Assembly: GCA_035578155.1 (NCBI GenBank)
Contig: JAPWDM010000003.1
Coordinates: 64,534,142-64,598,141 of the forward strand
From: Brachynemurus nebulosus
Lineage: Eukaryota > Arthropoda > Insecta > Neuroptera > Myrmeleontidae
Length of the DNA stretch: 64,000 bases
Direction of reading: 5' to 3'
Each line of letters begins with the position of its first letter. The stretch's first letter is position 1. The notes beneath the pieces were generated by a model. That model did no database searches. It was not told the DNA's origin and saw only the letters and a program-made list of their open reading frames with translations. This document shows, piece after piece, positions 47,730 to 60,481 of the stretch. Position numbers and translations under genes: made by a program.

Positions 47730-48054
47730 CATAGAAATATAAGAGTAGATCGCGGGAGTGGGCGTGATATACGATAGATGAGTAAAAAAGAGAACGATGC
47801 TTAACGGGTCCCTCTATTTCTTTTTATCCGCGATTATGCATTAATGAACATTGACAATTGCGCATCATTAGTGCGCATCAACATTAGTTATGTGCTTCAT
47901 ATAGTGTATCTGGTGTATCTGCAAGTACAGCAAGTAAACGCCCAAGACAAAAGGATACAACGACCCGTTATGCAGCGTTCTTTTTTTATCGAGCTATTGC
48001 GTCCACTTACACGATAGACCCATTACTAGCGCGATCTATTCTTATATGTCTATG
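47730..48054. mobile_element. MITE with perfect 8-bp target duplication
   Basis: Left end CATAGAAATATAAGAGTAGA, right end TATTCTTATATGTCTATG. The arms stay inverse, with indels, to 'taacgggtc' / 'gacccgtta'. CTTTTTAC flanks both sides exactly (47722-47729 and 48055-48062). It is 325 bp, non-coding and much richer in GC than its surroundings. The duplication size fits hAT or P superfamilies. Confidence 0.9.
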
Positions 48055-48062
48055 CTTTTTAC

Positions 48063-51000
48063 ATACTGTGTTTTGAATTTTTTTCTAAGTAACATTTGAC
48101 AACTGCTCTAAAACACCATTTTTGTTTTAAATTTCGATTTTTGATATCAAAAATATAAAGTAATTGGCGTTAATCTAAAAAAAAAATTTTTAACAAAAAT
48201 TGATAAAGGCTGTCATTGCACAATATTTAAAGAAAATTCAGCGGGCGCAGTCAGGGTACGAACTATGATCCGTGTATCTAATGATCAAACGATTCAACGA
48301 TTCGGGGGCAGTTTGATTAACTTCCCTGTAATTATAAAAAAATTCTAGCTCGAATAAAAAACAAAAATTAGCTTCAGTAAGCTAAGTAAAAAAAGAAACT
48401 GCAAGTAGATAATAATATGAAATTTGCATCGTTTTTCAAACATTCATAAATAAGATTTTTCTGCAGTCTTTTCGTCAGGACTGTGTTATAATCTTATATT
48501 TTGAATTAAAAAAAAAACATAATCTATGTTAAATGTCTCTGTATGATTGGTCATTGTGTGTTTGTGGAACAGGTTGAAAATATTCATCTAAAAAAATATA
48601 ATTTTCCATATATTGTATAGAAAAGTACACAGGTACAATTGCTTCACACTTTCAGCTTTTCACATGTTTGCTTAATGCTACTTAATAATGGAGACTCTTC
48701 AGTTTTTTTTTTTGTCAAACATAACCTCATATTTTAATACAATCGTGAGCAATATATTTGAAAAGAAAAACTATTTTTTCATTTAATTGGAAATTAAACT
48801 AAATTGGCTGAACTTTTATTATATAAAATTTGTTTATATTTTGTAGAATATTAAAATATATTAATTACATTCTATACTAAGTATGTTTGTATTTACCAAC
48901 TGCGATTGCGCAATGCGCAACACTAATAATAATAAAAAAAAAAATGAAAATCATATTTCTATTATATTTATTATAAGTATGAATTTTTGTTTTTGTTCAG
49001 AGTCCAATTTCTTGTAATAATTGGTTATACGGAAAATTGAAATTATTTTTCTAAAATATATTTTTGTCAAAATGAATCTTCGAAAATTGGACTCCATTAA
49101 AATAAACGGGGTAATTAAAAAATATTTGAGGCTAGTGTTTGTAAAAGAGCTTGCTATTTTTTGATTACAATTGGAATTATTAATATTTAATGATATATTT
49201 CTATATTTTTTATAAATTGAAAAAAATTTTGTATTTTTTTCCTAGGTAGGTTTTTAAGAAATTTTTATATAAATAGTAATAAAAAAGGAATTGTGATTGA
49301 AAAAATATTTACGTAAAATTTGTTCATTAAATGTGATGCCATCGGGGTAATTAATTTTTGTTTCAAAAAAATTTTAAATACTCACCCAGTACGACATTTT
49401 TTCATCAAAATTTTTATTTTCTAAAACTAAACGAAATTGCCATTGACAAAGACTGAGGTAGTTTTATACTTAATAGATTCTTAAATTACCCCAGTATTTA
49501 GTTTGCCTCCTTCTTTTCTGCTTTTTCGAAGAAAAAAAATGTTGCTCAAAATTAAAAAAAAAAAAAAATTGGCAATATTATTATATTTTTACGGTATTAC
49601 TAAAAAAATTGAAGGGCCTTTTTGGATAAGCGTATTTTTTTATTGTCAAAACAGAGAAAATATATTTTTGGATGATGCAAAAAGATTGGGATTGCGAGAG
49701 TTGTCAATTACACCAGGTTTTTTGATATGACAAAAGCAAAATGTATAGATAAATTATTTTAAAATACGTTTTTTATATTTACAAAAAAAGTGAAAAAAAT
49801 TTAACCTAAAAAAATTATTTAACGTTAATTAGATTTTTTATAAATTTGTAGGTGTTAAGGTCAGAAAAATCAAATTAATATTTATAATGTAATAATACCT
49901 TTTATACATTTTTTATACCAAAATAATTCGCTTAAGAATTAGGTTATGTAAGGAGTATTTGTAGATTTTTCGAATAGTGATTATTTATCTATAAACAAAA
50001 TAACCATAGAGTTAGGTGTTTTATGTAAGTTAATTAGGAACAAAGAAGCAATTTTTTAATAATATTCTGTAAATATTTGATTAAGAATCAACATTTCCTT
50101 TGTATATAAAATCATTAACTTAACGCTCATTTAACTTTAATGACGAAAATGAAGAGTCTCTATTTATTTATAACTTGGCTTGGTGCGTTTTTAATTTTAT
50201 TGATTGGGCGGCGACCCTCTAGCCCAAATATTTTTGGTGGGGCCGACATATACTATTTAGTGACAGTTCGACAGTACGTTCTGTATAACGAATATTTTTT
50301 AAACATTTAAATTTCTTGTCGTACTTATTCTTTTTATATAAGCGCTTTCGGATATTCATAACATACAAAGAATGAATTATGTACAAATTCTTATTTAAAA
50401 GTGAAAATGTTTAATTATTGTATATCATTTTTTTAAACAAAGAAACAGAATATATTAGTTGCATGGAAAAAAAATATTACATATTAATTAAATTATATTA
50501 ATTACTACAAAATGTACACCACATATCAATGATGAAAATTTTTATTTCTTTTTTGTGTTTAAACAGCGAGAAACAACAACAAAATCCTTCCTTAGATGAG
50601 ACACATCCTCTTATTAAAAAATATACATATATAATTATTATAATATATTAAATTATTATTATTATTATTATTAATTATTATTACCTTTTAAATATACTGT
50701 TTACATATGTATGTTGAAATTTTTAAATTTGATTTTAGTAAATTTTTTATTTATTTTATATAGTAGATAAAAACTTATGTAATATATTATATTTGTAAAA
50801 ATTATATAGTGTGTGCCAAGAAAATATTCTAAGTGTTTACTTTTTTTAAATTCTAACATTTTTCCCGCAAATCAATTTTTGATTAGGTTATGTTAAATGA
50901 CAGTTCATCTTAACCTATCCTCGCTCAATTTTTATTTCTTTTTGGAATATTTTTAAAGTATTTTTTTGGCATATTACGTATATTTTGTTTAAAAAACAAG

Positions 51001-53796
51001 AAAATATATAAATTTTACAAAGTTTAAAAGCAGTGTTTAAGAAATATTTTATTTACGTAGTAAAAATAGATTTCGTAGAGAAAAGTTTAGAATCTAACAA
51101 AGAAAAAAAAAAGGAACTCATCGAACTCTTAGTCTAAATATTTGTAAATGGCTTGATTTTTCATTAGTCACAATAAAAAATTCTTATAACATGTTTTTCA
51201 TTTTTATTAATCGTTGATTTTTTAGATTTATTTCATGTTATATTCACTTGTTTAAACAAACAAATGATGATAAAACAGCCCTCCGTCAAATTGAGCGGAG
51301 AGTCGCAGTCCTGTCCGAAAAACCTCCCTTATAAAAGTACAAATTTTTCATATTATTATTAATTAATTATATTCTTATTAATCATCTCGCATTTCTATAT
51401 TTGAATCATAATCAAAAAAATTGATTTTTTAGAACAAAATTGTCTTTTAAGTTATTTGTTGAATTTTTAAAAAATTTACGTAGGTCTTTTTGATAATTAT
51501 TTTAATATTTAGGTATGATTAAGTAAACAAATCGTTTAGAGAATTTTTTGAAAATGTTTTATTTTTGATTATGATTCGAAAGTGTAGAAAAAAGTGTTTA
51601 ATTTTGTGAATCAATTCATTTACTAGCTGTTTTTGTTTCTAGACGGCAGCACTTTACAATGAATGATTTAATTCATAAAATTGAACTTTTTTGTCCATTT
51701 ATTGTTTATTAATATTAACATTATATCTTTTTAACAAGCTGGAATGCTCCCTCGCTGTTTTCAATATTATTAGTTATTATACACGATTTATAAATTAATT
51801 TTTTTTTATATGTTGGGAAAGAAAGATTGTGGAAAGTATTTATAAACTTTACTATTACAAATAGTGTACTATAGTAGAAACAAAACATTCACTTTGAAAC
51901 ATTTAAATTGAATATTATTACTTTTACCACCAGATGTCTCGTCGTAATTTATGAACGTTTTACCCGGTAAAATTAAATTGTGCCAATTTTTAATTTATTA
52001 AATTATTTCATAATTTTTGCTGATTACATTACATATTATAATAGAAATTAATGAGTAATAATATTCAGTTAAATGTTTTTAACTTTCACATTTAAAGAAG
52101 TAACGATTTGTCAGCTAAATATTAAATTATTTGTTTTGTAAAAGTCAAGGTAAATACTTAAATCTTTTTATAATTTTGGAAAAATGCATAATTTCTATTT
52201 TTGGAACACAATTATTTTATTTGAATTTTTGTGTTTTTCTTCGAAATATCACAAATAAAAACAGTACAATGGAGAGGAAATAAAAAGTATTATTTTCATT
52301 TTTACAAAACCGCTTAATTAACGGTTAAAAGTCTGGAACAGCAATAAACTATCTTGTTTACAAATAAAATTATGTAAAAATGGAAATAATGTTTTTAATA
52401 AAAGACAAACAAAAAAAGAGATCACTTGATTATTTAAACAGAGAAGAAATTATTTATTAGTATCGAAATAATATATTTAAAAAATATATTTATTATCATT
52501 AATATTTAAACAAAATAAAAATTTTTGATTAACTACTAAAGTACCTATGTATACTTGCAAGAGAGGGTTAAAACAAACAGTTTTGCACACGCTCTAATTT
52601 TTCTTTCTTTAGTTGAAATTTAGTTTAGATTAAATCAATTTATGTTTTTGTTGTTAAAAAAATTGTAAAATGAATCTTGTGTCTTAATTATTTCAAACAA
52701 AAATATTCACTGTGTTGTCAGTACTTAAAACGTATCAAACATGTTCAAAATTTTGTTTTCTTTTCGAATTAAGACACAAAATTCGGAATTTAACTGTTAT
52801 TTTTAGTTTAATTTTTTTTTTTAAATGTCAAATTTATAGGTTATATTTATAGTGATGCTCCAGGAATGATGAATGCTATATTTTTTTGTTTAAATTAGAC
52901 GCGCGATAAATCACAAAATACAAAAAAAAAATGCATTAATGAGTCTATCACAACAATTAATGTAATTGTATGATGTCAAAACGAATGTGTGAGAGTCAAT
53001 AAATTAAAAATCAATATGTAATAATTTGTTTGTTTCTATATTATTTAATAATAATACTTTATATGCGTAAGTTAAGCAAAAGTAAAAAATAAAAAAAATA
53101 AAAAACAAAAAGCGTATATTTGATATATCAATTAAATATTAATATGAGAATCGAGCTTTCTGATAGCTTTTTTATAATGTGTATTAATTAATTAATATTG
53201 TAAACATTTATTATTATTATTATTATTATGAAGAATCCTTACAGATTTTAAAAGCATAATAAAAAAAAATCCCCTCTATCATATTATTTGATATTGGATA
53301 AAATAAAATATAATTTAATTGTCTTTTGATTTTTTCATTTCCCAATTTTATCCGAATTTTTAATTTCAGGCACCGTCAAGTCAGTCAACTTTGCCATACC
53401 ACACTTTGTGACAAAGAAAATTAAAAATTTAATTGTTCTTAAAATCCTTGATTTCAGTATGCTTGATATTTTAGTAAAAGAAAACATGGTTATTAATTCG
53501 TTGACATCTTAACCTACTATTATAACAATTAAATATAACTAAATTAATTTCGTCGTCATTTTATTCAAATTTAAATCGAAAATTTAGGCAGCGTTAGCTG
53601 ACTTTATGGTATTTTTCAGGATCTGACTTGAGTTATTTACTAATTATGGCCTGAAGTGGCTGGAGGTAATCTTTTGAAGGTGAGTATAGTGATATAATAA
53701 GAATTCAGAAAAAATAAAGTTATTGAGAGTTATATTATGAAGGTAAGTAAATTTTTCTTGGCCTTTTTCAGGCATTTTTTCATTTTAGTATATCAG
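48063..53796. other. Very AT-rich stretch, no gene seen
   Basis: Long A/T runs and short TTA/ATT microsatellites (for example 50650-50685 and 53210-53230). A small GC-richer patch at ~50205-50270 is unassigned. No coding exon is recognised. Confidence 0.5.
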
Positions 53797-54225
53797 TTAA
53801 GGGGGGAGTTCAAATAAAAAAGCAACTTTTTTATTTATGATTATTTTGCTTGTTGAAATTTTTTTCAAATTAGGAAGGGTTTCAAATAGAAAATGTTGTT
53901 TTTGAAACATTCATTACTCTTTCCTGTGGGGGGGGGGCTTTTTCACAAGTTTTTAAGTGTTTACAAGGAACGTCATATCTCAAAAAGTAACGAATATTTT
54001 TTAAATATTTTTTCATTATTACCATAAAGCTGAGTATGGGTTTCAGGTTATTTTAAAAATTAACTATAAAATTGTAATTCCAAACTTCTAAAAATTATAA
54101 AACCCAATTTTTTATTAAAAAAAAATGTTTAAAAATAGTTACAATTGTTCAAATGGAAAAAGCATACTCCACTTTATGCGCAATATTTTTATGAACAAAA
54201 TTTAAAAAAAAAATTAAGTCTCTAG
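53797..54225. mobile_element. TTAA element family 3, truncated copy
   Basis: Begins TTAAGGGGGGAGTTCAAATA and follows the inverse of 37280-37722, then breaks off after 'aaaaaaaattaagtctctag'. The other terminus is missing. Confidence 0.8.
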
Positions 54226-55089
54226 TCCCAAAATAATTGGAAACGAAGGCTTCAGATGCGTTTTCATAGAAGAATGGACAAACTCATAACTGTACTTACT
54301 TTGTGATGTACCTCTGACAAATCTTTGTAAATATTTCTGCCATTTTTTTTTTTTAATACTGAGACGAGTAAAAAGTTAATATGTCGGCGTCATTAATTTA
54401 ATAATTCATTAATTATCAAGTTGAAGGGTAAACGAATAACTTAAACATGTTACTGATGAGCAGACCTTTCTTTTTCTTTGAACTGTGTAGAAAAACTTTT
54501 TAAAAGTATCCTGGAATTTTATATATAAAATTTTGAATTCAATAAGAGCATATTTGACGAACTATTTGACATGTTTGGAGGAAAATTTTGTAAATTTTTG
54601 TTTAGCCAAGTGGGTGCAATTAAAATATCAAAGTCGTCGGTAGTGCTCTTTAATTTTTAGGGTTCCGCATCTTAAATGGAAAAATATAACTCTTATAAGA
54701 TCATTTTCGTGTTCGTCTGAACGTACGAATTTGAAATTTGATGTATTATTTGAAACAACTACGTTTATGGATTTTAATAAAATATGTTTTTCATAATATT
54801 TGGTATGGTGGATTTAATGATATAGTTTAAAGTTTGCTAGAAATTACCGTCCCACGCACCTGAAGTTTCTAAAGTTAAAATTTTGGTTTTAACACTTTCA
54901 GTCCCATTGCTTCGGCATCCGAAACCAAACAAAACTCCCCAGAGGCCGATCGATGATTAATTGATTAGTTGGTTACGCATTATGTGTGCGATGTTTATCA
55001 TCATTCGTCACACTGATGTGTTCCTACTCACACAAATACATACCAACACACACTACTCTTCGTTTCTATGTATAAAAAATCTTAAGATA

Positions 55090-55093
<4 letters not shown>
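54226..55093. other. No gene seen
   Basis: AT-rich unique sequence. 'ttagggttccgcatctt' at ~54658 resembles short motifs near 25206 and 27050 but is too short to define an element. Confidence 0.4.

Positions 55094-55138
<45 letters not shown>
55094..55138. repeat. (TA)n microsatellite
   Basis: About 22 TA units abutting a TA-flanked MITE, which probably inserted into the tract. Confidence 0.95.
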
Positions 55139-55141
<3 letters not shown>

Positions 55142-55288
55142 GGTGTAAGAGAAATAACTCTTATCCTTTTGAGGGGTGACGCGATTTTCTCAAACTGTTA
55201 ATTCCGAAAAAATTCCTGCGGTTTTAGTGTCTACAGGGTGCTATGAGTTACCCCTGAAAAGGATAAGAGTTATTTCTCTGACACTCTG
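55139..55288. mobile_element. 150-bp TA-flanked palindromic MITE
   Basis: Left CAGGGTGTAAGAGAAATAAC and right GTTATTTCTCTGACACTCTG, inverse for ~45 bases including 'tatccttttgaggggt' / 'acccctgaaaaggata'. TA flanks both sides. A second 'acagggtg' lies inside at 55233. Its right end abuts the truncated TTAA family 2 copy. Confidence 0.85.
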
Positions 55289-55289
55289 T

Positions 55290-56071
55290 ATAATAAATTC
55301 ATGATAAAATTTTTGGTCCAAAAACTTGAAAATTTGGTGAGTTATTCGCTATCTCCCAAGGCTCCAAAAAAAAAGTTTCCCCACTGCCGCAGTGATAGTG
55401 ACCTTCACAGTACCTGAAATCAAAGAAACTAAAAAGCCTATTAAACTAGAAAGTATTGCTCGTGCCATGAACCTCAATCGAAAAAAAAGGTGAATTTTAA
55501 CAAAATGGCGGAGTTTTAAAAAAAAGTTTCAATTTTGCGTGAAAATTTAATGATTTTTTGCCTGCAAAAATTACATTTTTTATTCGATCGGAAAACTGGA
55601 GGTTCATGGCACGAAGAAACATATATAAAAGAAGCTGCAATAAGAATCAAATCGATCGGATGATTTGTCTTCGAGTTATAACTGCAATAAATTTGAGAAA
55701 TGTAGTTTTTCTTTACCTTACATTTTAGTTTTAATCACTGAGAATTTTTACTAAAATTATTTACGATGTACTCACTATAATAGTCATAGTAAAACTAGAT
55801 GAGACGTTTAAATGTGCCAGAGTCTAGCTGCTCCACAACATGTGACTGGTAGCCGCGTCCAGAAACTCCCGAACTATCAACTTTCATACATTTCTCAATA
55901 CCTCAAAGTTAACAAAGAAAATCAGAATCCGCTTCTCAGATGGCTGTAACTCAAAAACTATTTAAGATATGCACTTGAAATTTTAGTATGTTATTTTTGA
56001 AGGTATCGACTATCGAAACATGCAAAAAAAACATTTTTTTTTCAGAATGTCACACTAGTGATCCCCCTTAA
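55290..56071. mobile_element. TTAA element family 2, copy lacking its left end
   Basis: Homologous to 30028-30769 from 'taataaattcatgataaaat' to the right terminus 'cactagtgatcccccttaa' (TTAA at 56068-56071). The left ~110 bases are replaced by the 150-bp MITE. It contains extra bases relative to the complete copy, which breaks the long open frame seen there. Confidence 0.8.
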
Positions 56072-56302
56072 TTGAGTAATAGATTATTAAAAAATTTAAA
56101 TATAGGTAAAAAAGTTTAAATTGACCCACTGTACGAAACCTTAATTGTGCGAGTGCGCCTCGCTTTTGGTCGATTTTTTTTTACATATATGTATCTGATC
56201 GAGGTCACTTGATTTTTTATGAGATAAAATTTTAATTGTATACACGTGCTTCATTTTGTAAGAAACGCTGTTTTATCCACTTGGAAAATATCTTCCGTAT
56301 GA

Positions 56303-56470
56303 TCAGGGCCGTGGAGCGAAATGTGATTCCCGGGGAATAAACCGCATTTTTTTTTTAAATTTCCTCGCAAAAGAAAAACTCCCAGACCCTCTATCAACAG
56401 CTATGGGCTCCTCAAACACGGGCCCAGGAACTCAATCTCGACTATCCTACCCTCTCGTCCGGTCTGCGTA
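56303..56470 (+). repeat. Family D repeat, copy 3
   Basis: Begins 'gatcagggccgtggagcgaa' and ends 'ctatcctaccctctcgtcc', matching both ends of the copy at 487-670. The middle has diverged. Confidence 0.55.
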
Positions 56471-57223
56471 TAATAGAATTAACCGTTTATAAATACGCTT
56501 AGTGCATAGAGTAATAGATACAACATATCTATCTCTACACTACTGGAACCAGTGTAACATGTAAGAGATAGACAATATGTTGTATACGTGCACTGGGTTT
56601 ACATTGTATTAGTGCGATTTTGTCTATTTGTGTGAGTAACGGAGATGGTAGTGGCGGTCACGTGGCTCAGCTATTGCATACATAGCCTTGACACCACACG
56701 CATGTACTAGGGGATGTAACAATACCAACAACAATCAAGTCCATTATCGTGTAGTTGATCTACAATCATCGACTGCTACTGAGAAACTGACAACTAAGAA
56801 GCCTAATGTGCACAGAAATACACACTCGTGATTACAGAAAAGAGATAGTTGCTGTACCTCTGTACTCTGGGGCTTAGTGAAATATAAAACAATCAAAATC
56901 GTTTTATGTAATAATACTTCAATATTATACTAATGGTGGAAGCACCGAGAACACGATTGAGAATTAACAGGGAATATTTTGGACACAAGAACTTCAATCT
57001 AGTTGATATTACTTTTCATTTGTGAGACATCGTGAAGGAAATCGTGAATATGTACGAACGCATGCGCATACGTATACATACACATAGGTACCTATATTTA
57101 TTTTAAAAATTGGAACAAAAACACTGTAATGACCTCGAAACATGTTAAAAATTTTGATTTTGATGCTGGAAAGTTAGTAAAACTAAAATTTGCAGTACGT
57201 AATATTTGAAAGACTTAGGCTTT

Positions 57224-57226
<3 letters not shown>
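56471..57226. other. No gene seen
   Basis: Less AT-rich than its neighbours at 56500-56950, with no coding frame or RNA structure recognised. Confidence 0.4.

Positions 57227-57308
<82 letters not shown>
57227..57308. repeat. (TA)n microsatellite followed by GATA units
   Basis: About 41 TA units, then three ATAG units to 57320. It lies just outside the left end of the next TIR element. Confidence 0.95.
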
Positions 57309-57310
<2 letters not shown>

Positions 57311-57328
57311 TAGATAGATAGGAACAAT

Positions 57329-58331
57329 ATATGAGTCGCTGAGTTACAAAACCATATAATTGCCGATTTTTTAAAAATTGAGTTAGATACGGTTTATTCT
57401 TCAGGAGGATAAACTGCACCAAAAAATACCAACTAAACGGTGCCCTTTAATTTTAATGACAAAAATACGATACTGTTCCAAAAGTAGCTAATTGCAATTT
57501 TTTTCAATTGAAAAAACATGTAGTTGCAAGAAACACAAACCAGTTACAAAACTATCTAATTACTTATATAAAAATGGCGTCATTAGAAAAATCTGGAACA
57601 AAAGTAGCTAATTAGGTGGTCAATATGTGGCACTGCAGAGCCTGCAGAGGATCAAATAATTGTATGTGAAAATTTTATTACTCTCTCTAAGAAAGTATTT
57701 ACTATTGAAATAACCAGAAAAAAATACAAAGAAACTTGTGGAATTGTCAAATATAACAGGCTGCGAATGTGTGCAGAATAAAATTGTGTGAAACACCGTG
57801 ATTCTGATTTGAGTTTTACTCTTAAATTACAGTAAAGAGATTTGTTTTATGGGAAAATATTCTACTAAATTATAATAAAATATCTTATTTTTCATAAGTT
57901 ATAATATAAACGACGTTGTACGATGTAAATAGATAGATTTCTACGAATGTTGTTTTATTTAAAACCTATTGAAAGAATAATAAACTGTTGCAAAAGTATC
58001 TAAATGTTAGCGTTACTGCTGCAAAAGTGTCTAATTCTTAATGTTACTGCTGCAGAAGTAGCTAATTACAAAATCAACCGTTTCAAAACCATCTAAATAA
58101 AACAAACTGCTGCAAAAGTAGTTAATTATAATTTTTAATCTTTATTTACTAATTATTGACGAGTGGTATCGTTGTTATTATTTCTTTATAAGAACTCTAT
58201 GATTTTTCCTAAAAATTTAATGGTAAAAACTACATCAAAATCATTATTATAAGTGAGAAAACAGTTTTTTGTGTTTCCTGAACATGTTTAGTTGTGTTAA
58301 TTAGATGGTTTTGAAACTCATCGTCTCATAT
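57329..58331. mobile_element. 1.0-kb TIR element with scattered 20-base motif
   Basis: The left end starts ATATGAGTCGCTGAGTTACA. The right end is its inverse, 'aactcatcgtctcatat', and 29 of 33 positions match. Inside, a ~20-base motif of the type CAAAAGTAGCTAATTA or CAAAACCATCTAA occurs at least nine times on the + strand, near 57343, 57477, 57541, 57596, 57987, 58020, 58050, 58080 and 58110. Its inverse forms the right end. Such arrays are typical of transposase-binding subterminal repeats. It is non-coding. Confidence 0.75.
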
Positions 58332-59939
58332 GTATTCTAATAAAAAATTATTTTTTTTTTTATGTACCTACGCAAATGTAATTTCAGAAAAAATTATAAA
58401 AATGTATCATTTTTATTTTTAGTTTTTCACAATTCTTACAAAAAAAATATAGTACCTACATAAATGGTAATTGGGCCCGTAAAACTAATACCAAAGCTGA
58501 ATTTGTATAAACTTTCAGTCAATTATCGATTTATTCATCTTAAGGTGTGGTATAATAATATGTAATAATCCATTAATCTTACGTCGAGTATTATCTAATA
58601 ACTGTTAATAGACATTAAAATTACTTAAAAAATTTCCATATATTAAAAATTCTTGACCAGTTCGCATTGACAATAAATTAAATTATGAAGATGAAACCAA
58701 AAGTCAAATTATTAGATGAAAATGAATATAATTATCTATTTAAAAAAAACTGGTTTTCAAAACAGAAAAAGAAGAAAATTAAAAAAAAATTAATGGATAC
58801 TTAAATCACTTTATTAAATAACGGTTTTCTGATAATCCAGTAAGTGTACCCATTGGCAATTAAAGATACTGTTGTTTTCAATATATTATGTATGTATGTA
58901 GGTAAGTAGAGGTTTGAGAAGAATAATTTCACGTTTGAGAATAAGATGCGTGACTTTTCACCTTTGAAAGATCCTTTCAAGTCATACTCAGTGTCTGTAA
59001 AATTTTTCAAGTTTGTTTAAATTCCGTCCCAAAATTGGTAAAACGGGACATGTGTGGAACCACTTCGGACTCATTTCGGAGGGTAGAATGAAAATGGAAA
59101 AAGGGGTAAAAAAAAGCTTATTGAAGCACAAAACCGCTCAAAAAAAAAATCAGAAAAAAATATGAGCTTTGAGATTAAGGTTTAGATTGAGCCAAAAATA
59201 TCAGGATTAAGTAATTTTAGTGTGTGTTATTATATCAAATCCATTTTTAAAAATAACTTATTTATTGCGCAAGTCAGGTACATTTTTGTCATATTTTTCA
59301 ACAAATTTGTACATAGGTAAAATTATTCTTGTCAAGGTCTATTGAGTAATACAGAAGTTAATATGTCGTTTTGTTTGAAGATTGCAATTTCAATTTCATT
59401 TAATTGTTTATTTATCTATTCTCGATTTTGTTTAAACAATTGATAATTAATTTAGGTGGGAACTTCTTAGCAATGTTGTTTTGATTAAAACTATCGTTAG
59501 AAAAATGTAAAATACTGTTCTAACAAAAAGCTTTTGGAGAAACAGGAGATTCCTTTTTACTTTTAATTTTCCTTCTATAACGTAAAAAATTGATTACTCT
59601 AATTCAACCAACTGTCCTAATGTAAATCATTTCCACATAAGTCATAATTTGAGAAAAAATAAAAACGAATAAAAATTAAACATGTTGGACCACTCGAAAA
59701 AGAGTTCTAAGAAATGACCCTCTACACGGGTCCAACGCAAGATTCTTTGGCGCCCTAGGCGAAATATCCTTTGGCGCCCCAGAACTTGATAAACACTTAT
59801 TTAGGTATAAAATAACACTTAAAAATCATGCAATGAATCTTCAACTTTTAACATGTAAAAGTTTTTCACTTATTGTTTGCGCTTGACGATGGGCTTGTTC
59901 AACTGATATTGGCAACAAGCCTACTAGTCTTTCTTGCAT
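58332..59939. other. No gene seen
   Basis: AT-rich unique sequence. 'ttggcgcccta' and 'ttggcgcccca' at ~59750-59780 are a short direct repeat. No exon or RNA gene is recognised. Confidence 0.45.
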
Positions 59940-60190
59940 CATTCTTGTAGGCTGGAATCATTTCCGTTAGTAACTATGGAATAACAATATTAGATCGTGT
60001 AATATGAAATGTTGTTTTCCGATCACTTGGCTGATCATGTAATTCAGAAACATATCGACACTTTTTTAAGCATTAGAGAAATGTTTAAAAGCAATTTTTT
60101 TAACTTTGGATAGATTTCTTGTAGCCTGGAATCATTTCTGCTATTAATTGGAATAACATTAGATCGTGTAATATGAAGTGTCGCTTTTCG
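59940..60190 (+). repeat. 168-bp satellite, outlying units
   Basis: Carries 'cacttttttaagcattagag' at ~60059, plus 'ggaatcattt' and 'cgtgtaatatgaaatg', as in 18814-19735. About one and a half units. Confidence 0.8.
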
Positions 60191-60301
60191 ACCACTATAA
60201 AAACTATAGGCGTTGGAACGATTTGAATAGCAGTTATCTTATTAGCTATTATCTGGTTCATCTTATTATCGCCGCTGGTTTAGATTTCGTCATATTCACT
60301 T

Positions 60302-60422
60302 TTAGCGAATTTCCAGAATGGAATTCAGCTATTACAGCCACTGTCATGACGCGACCTGAGCCCGGGACTATGGCAGAAATTTGTTTTGAGGTCCCTAGAA
60401 ACCGAAAATAATATTCACTAAA

Positions 60423-60481
<59 letters not shown>

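Noticed and set aside
57145..57422. IYIYIY-type open frames over TA tracts (also at 15633, 16423 and 54961)
   Set aside because: Translated microsatellites.
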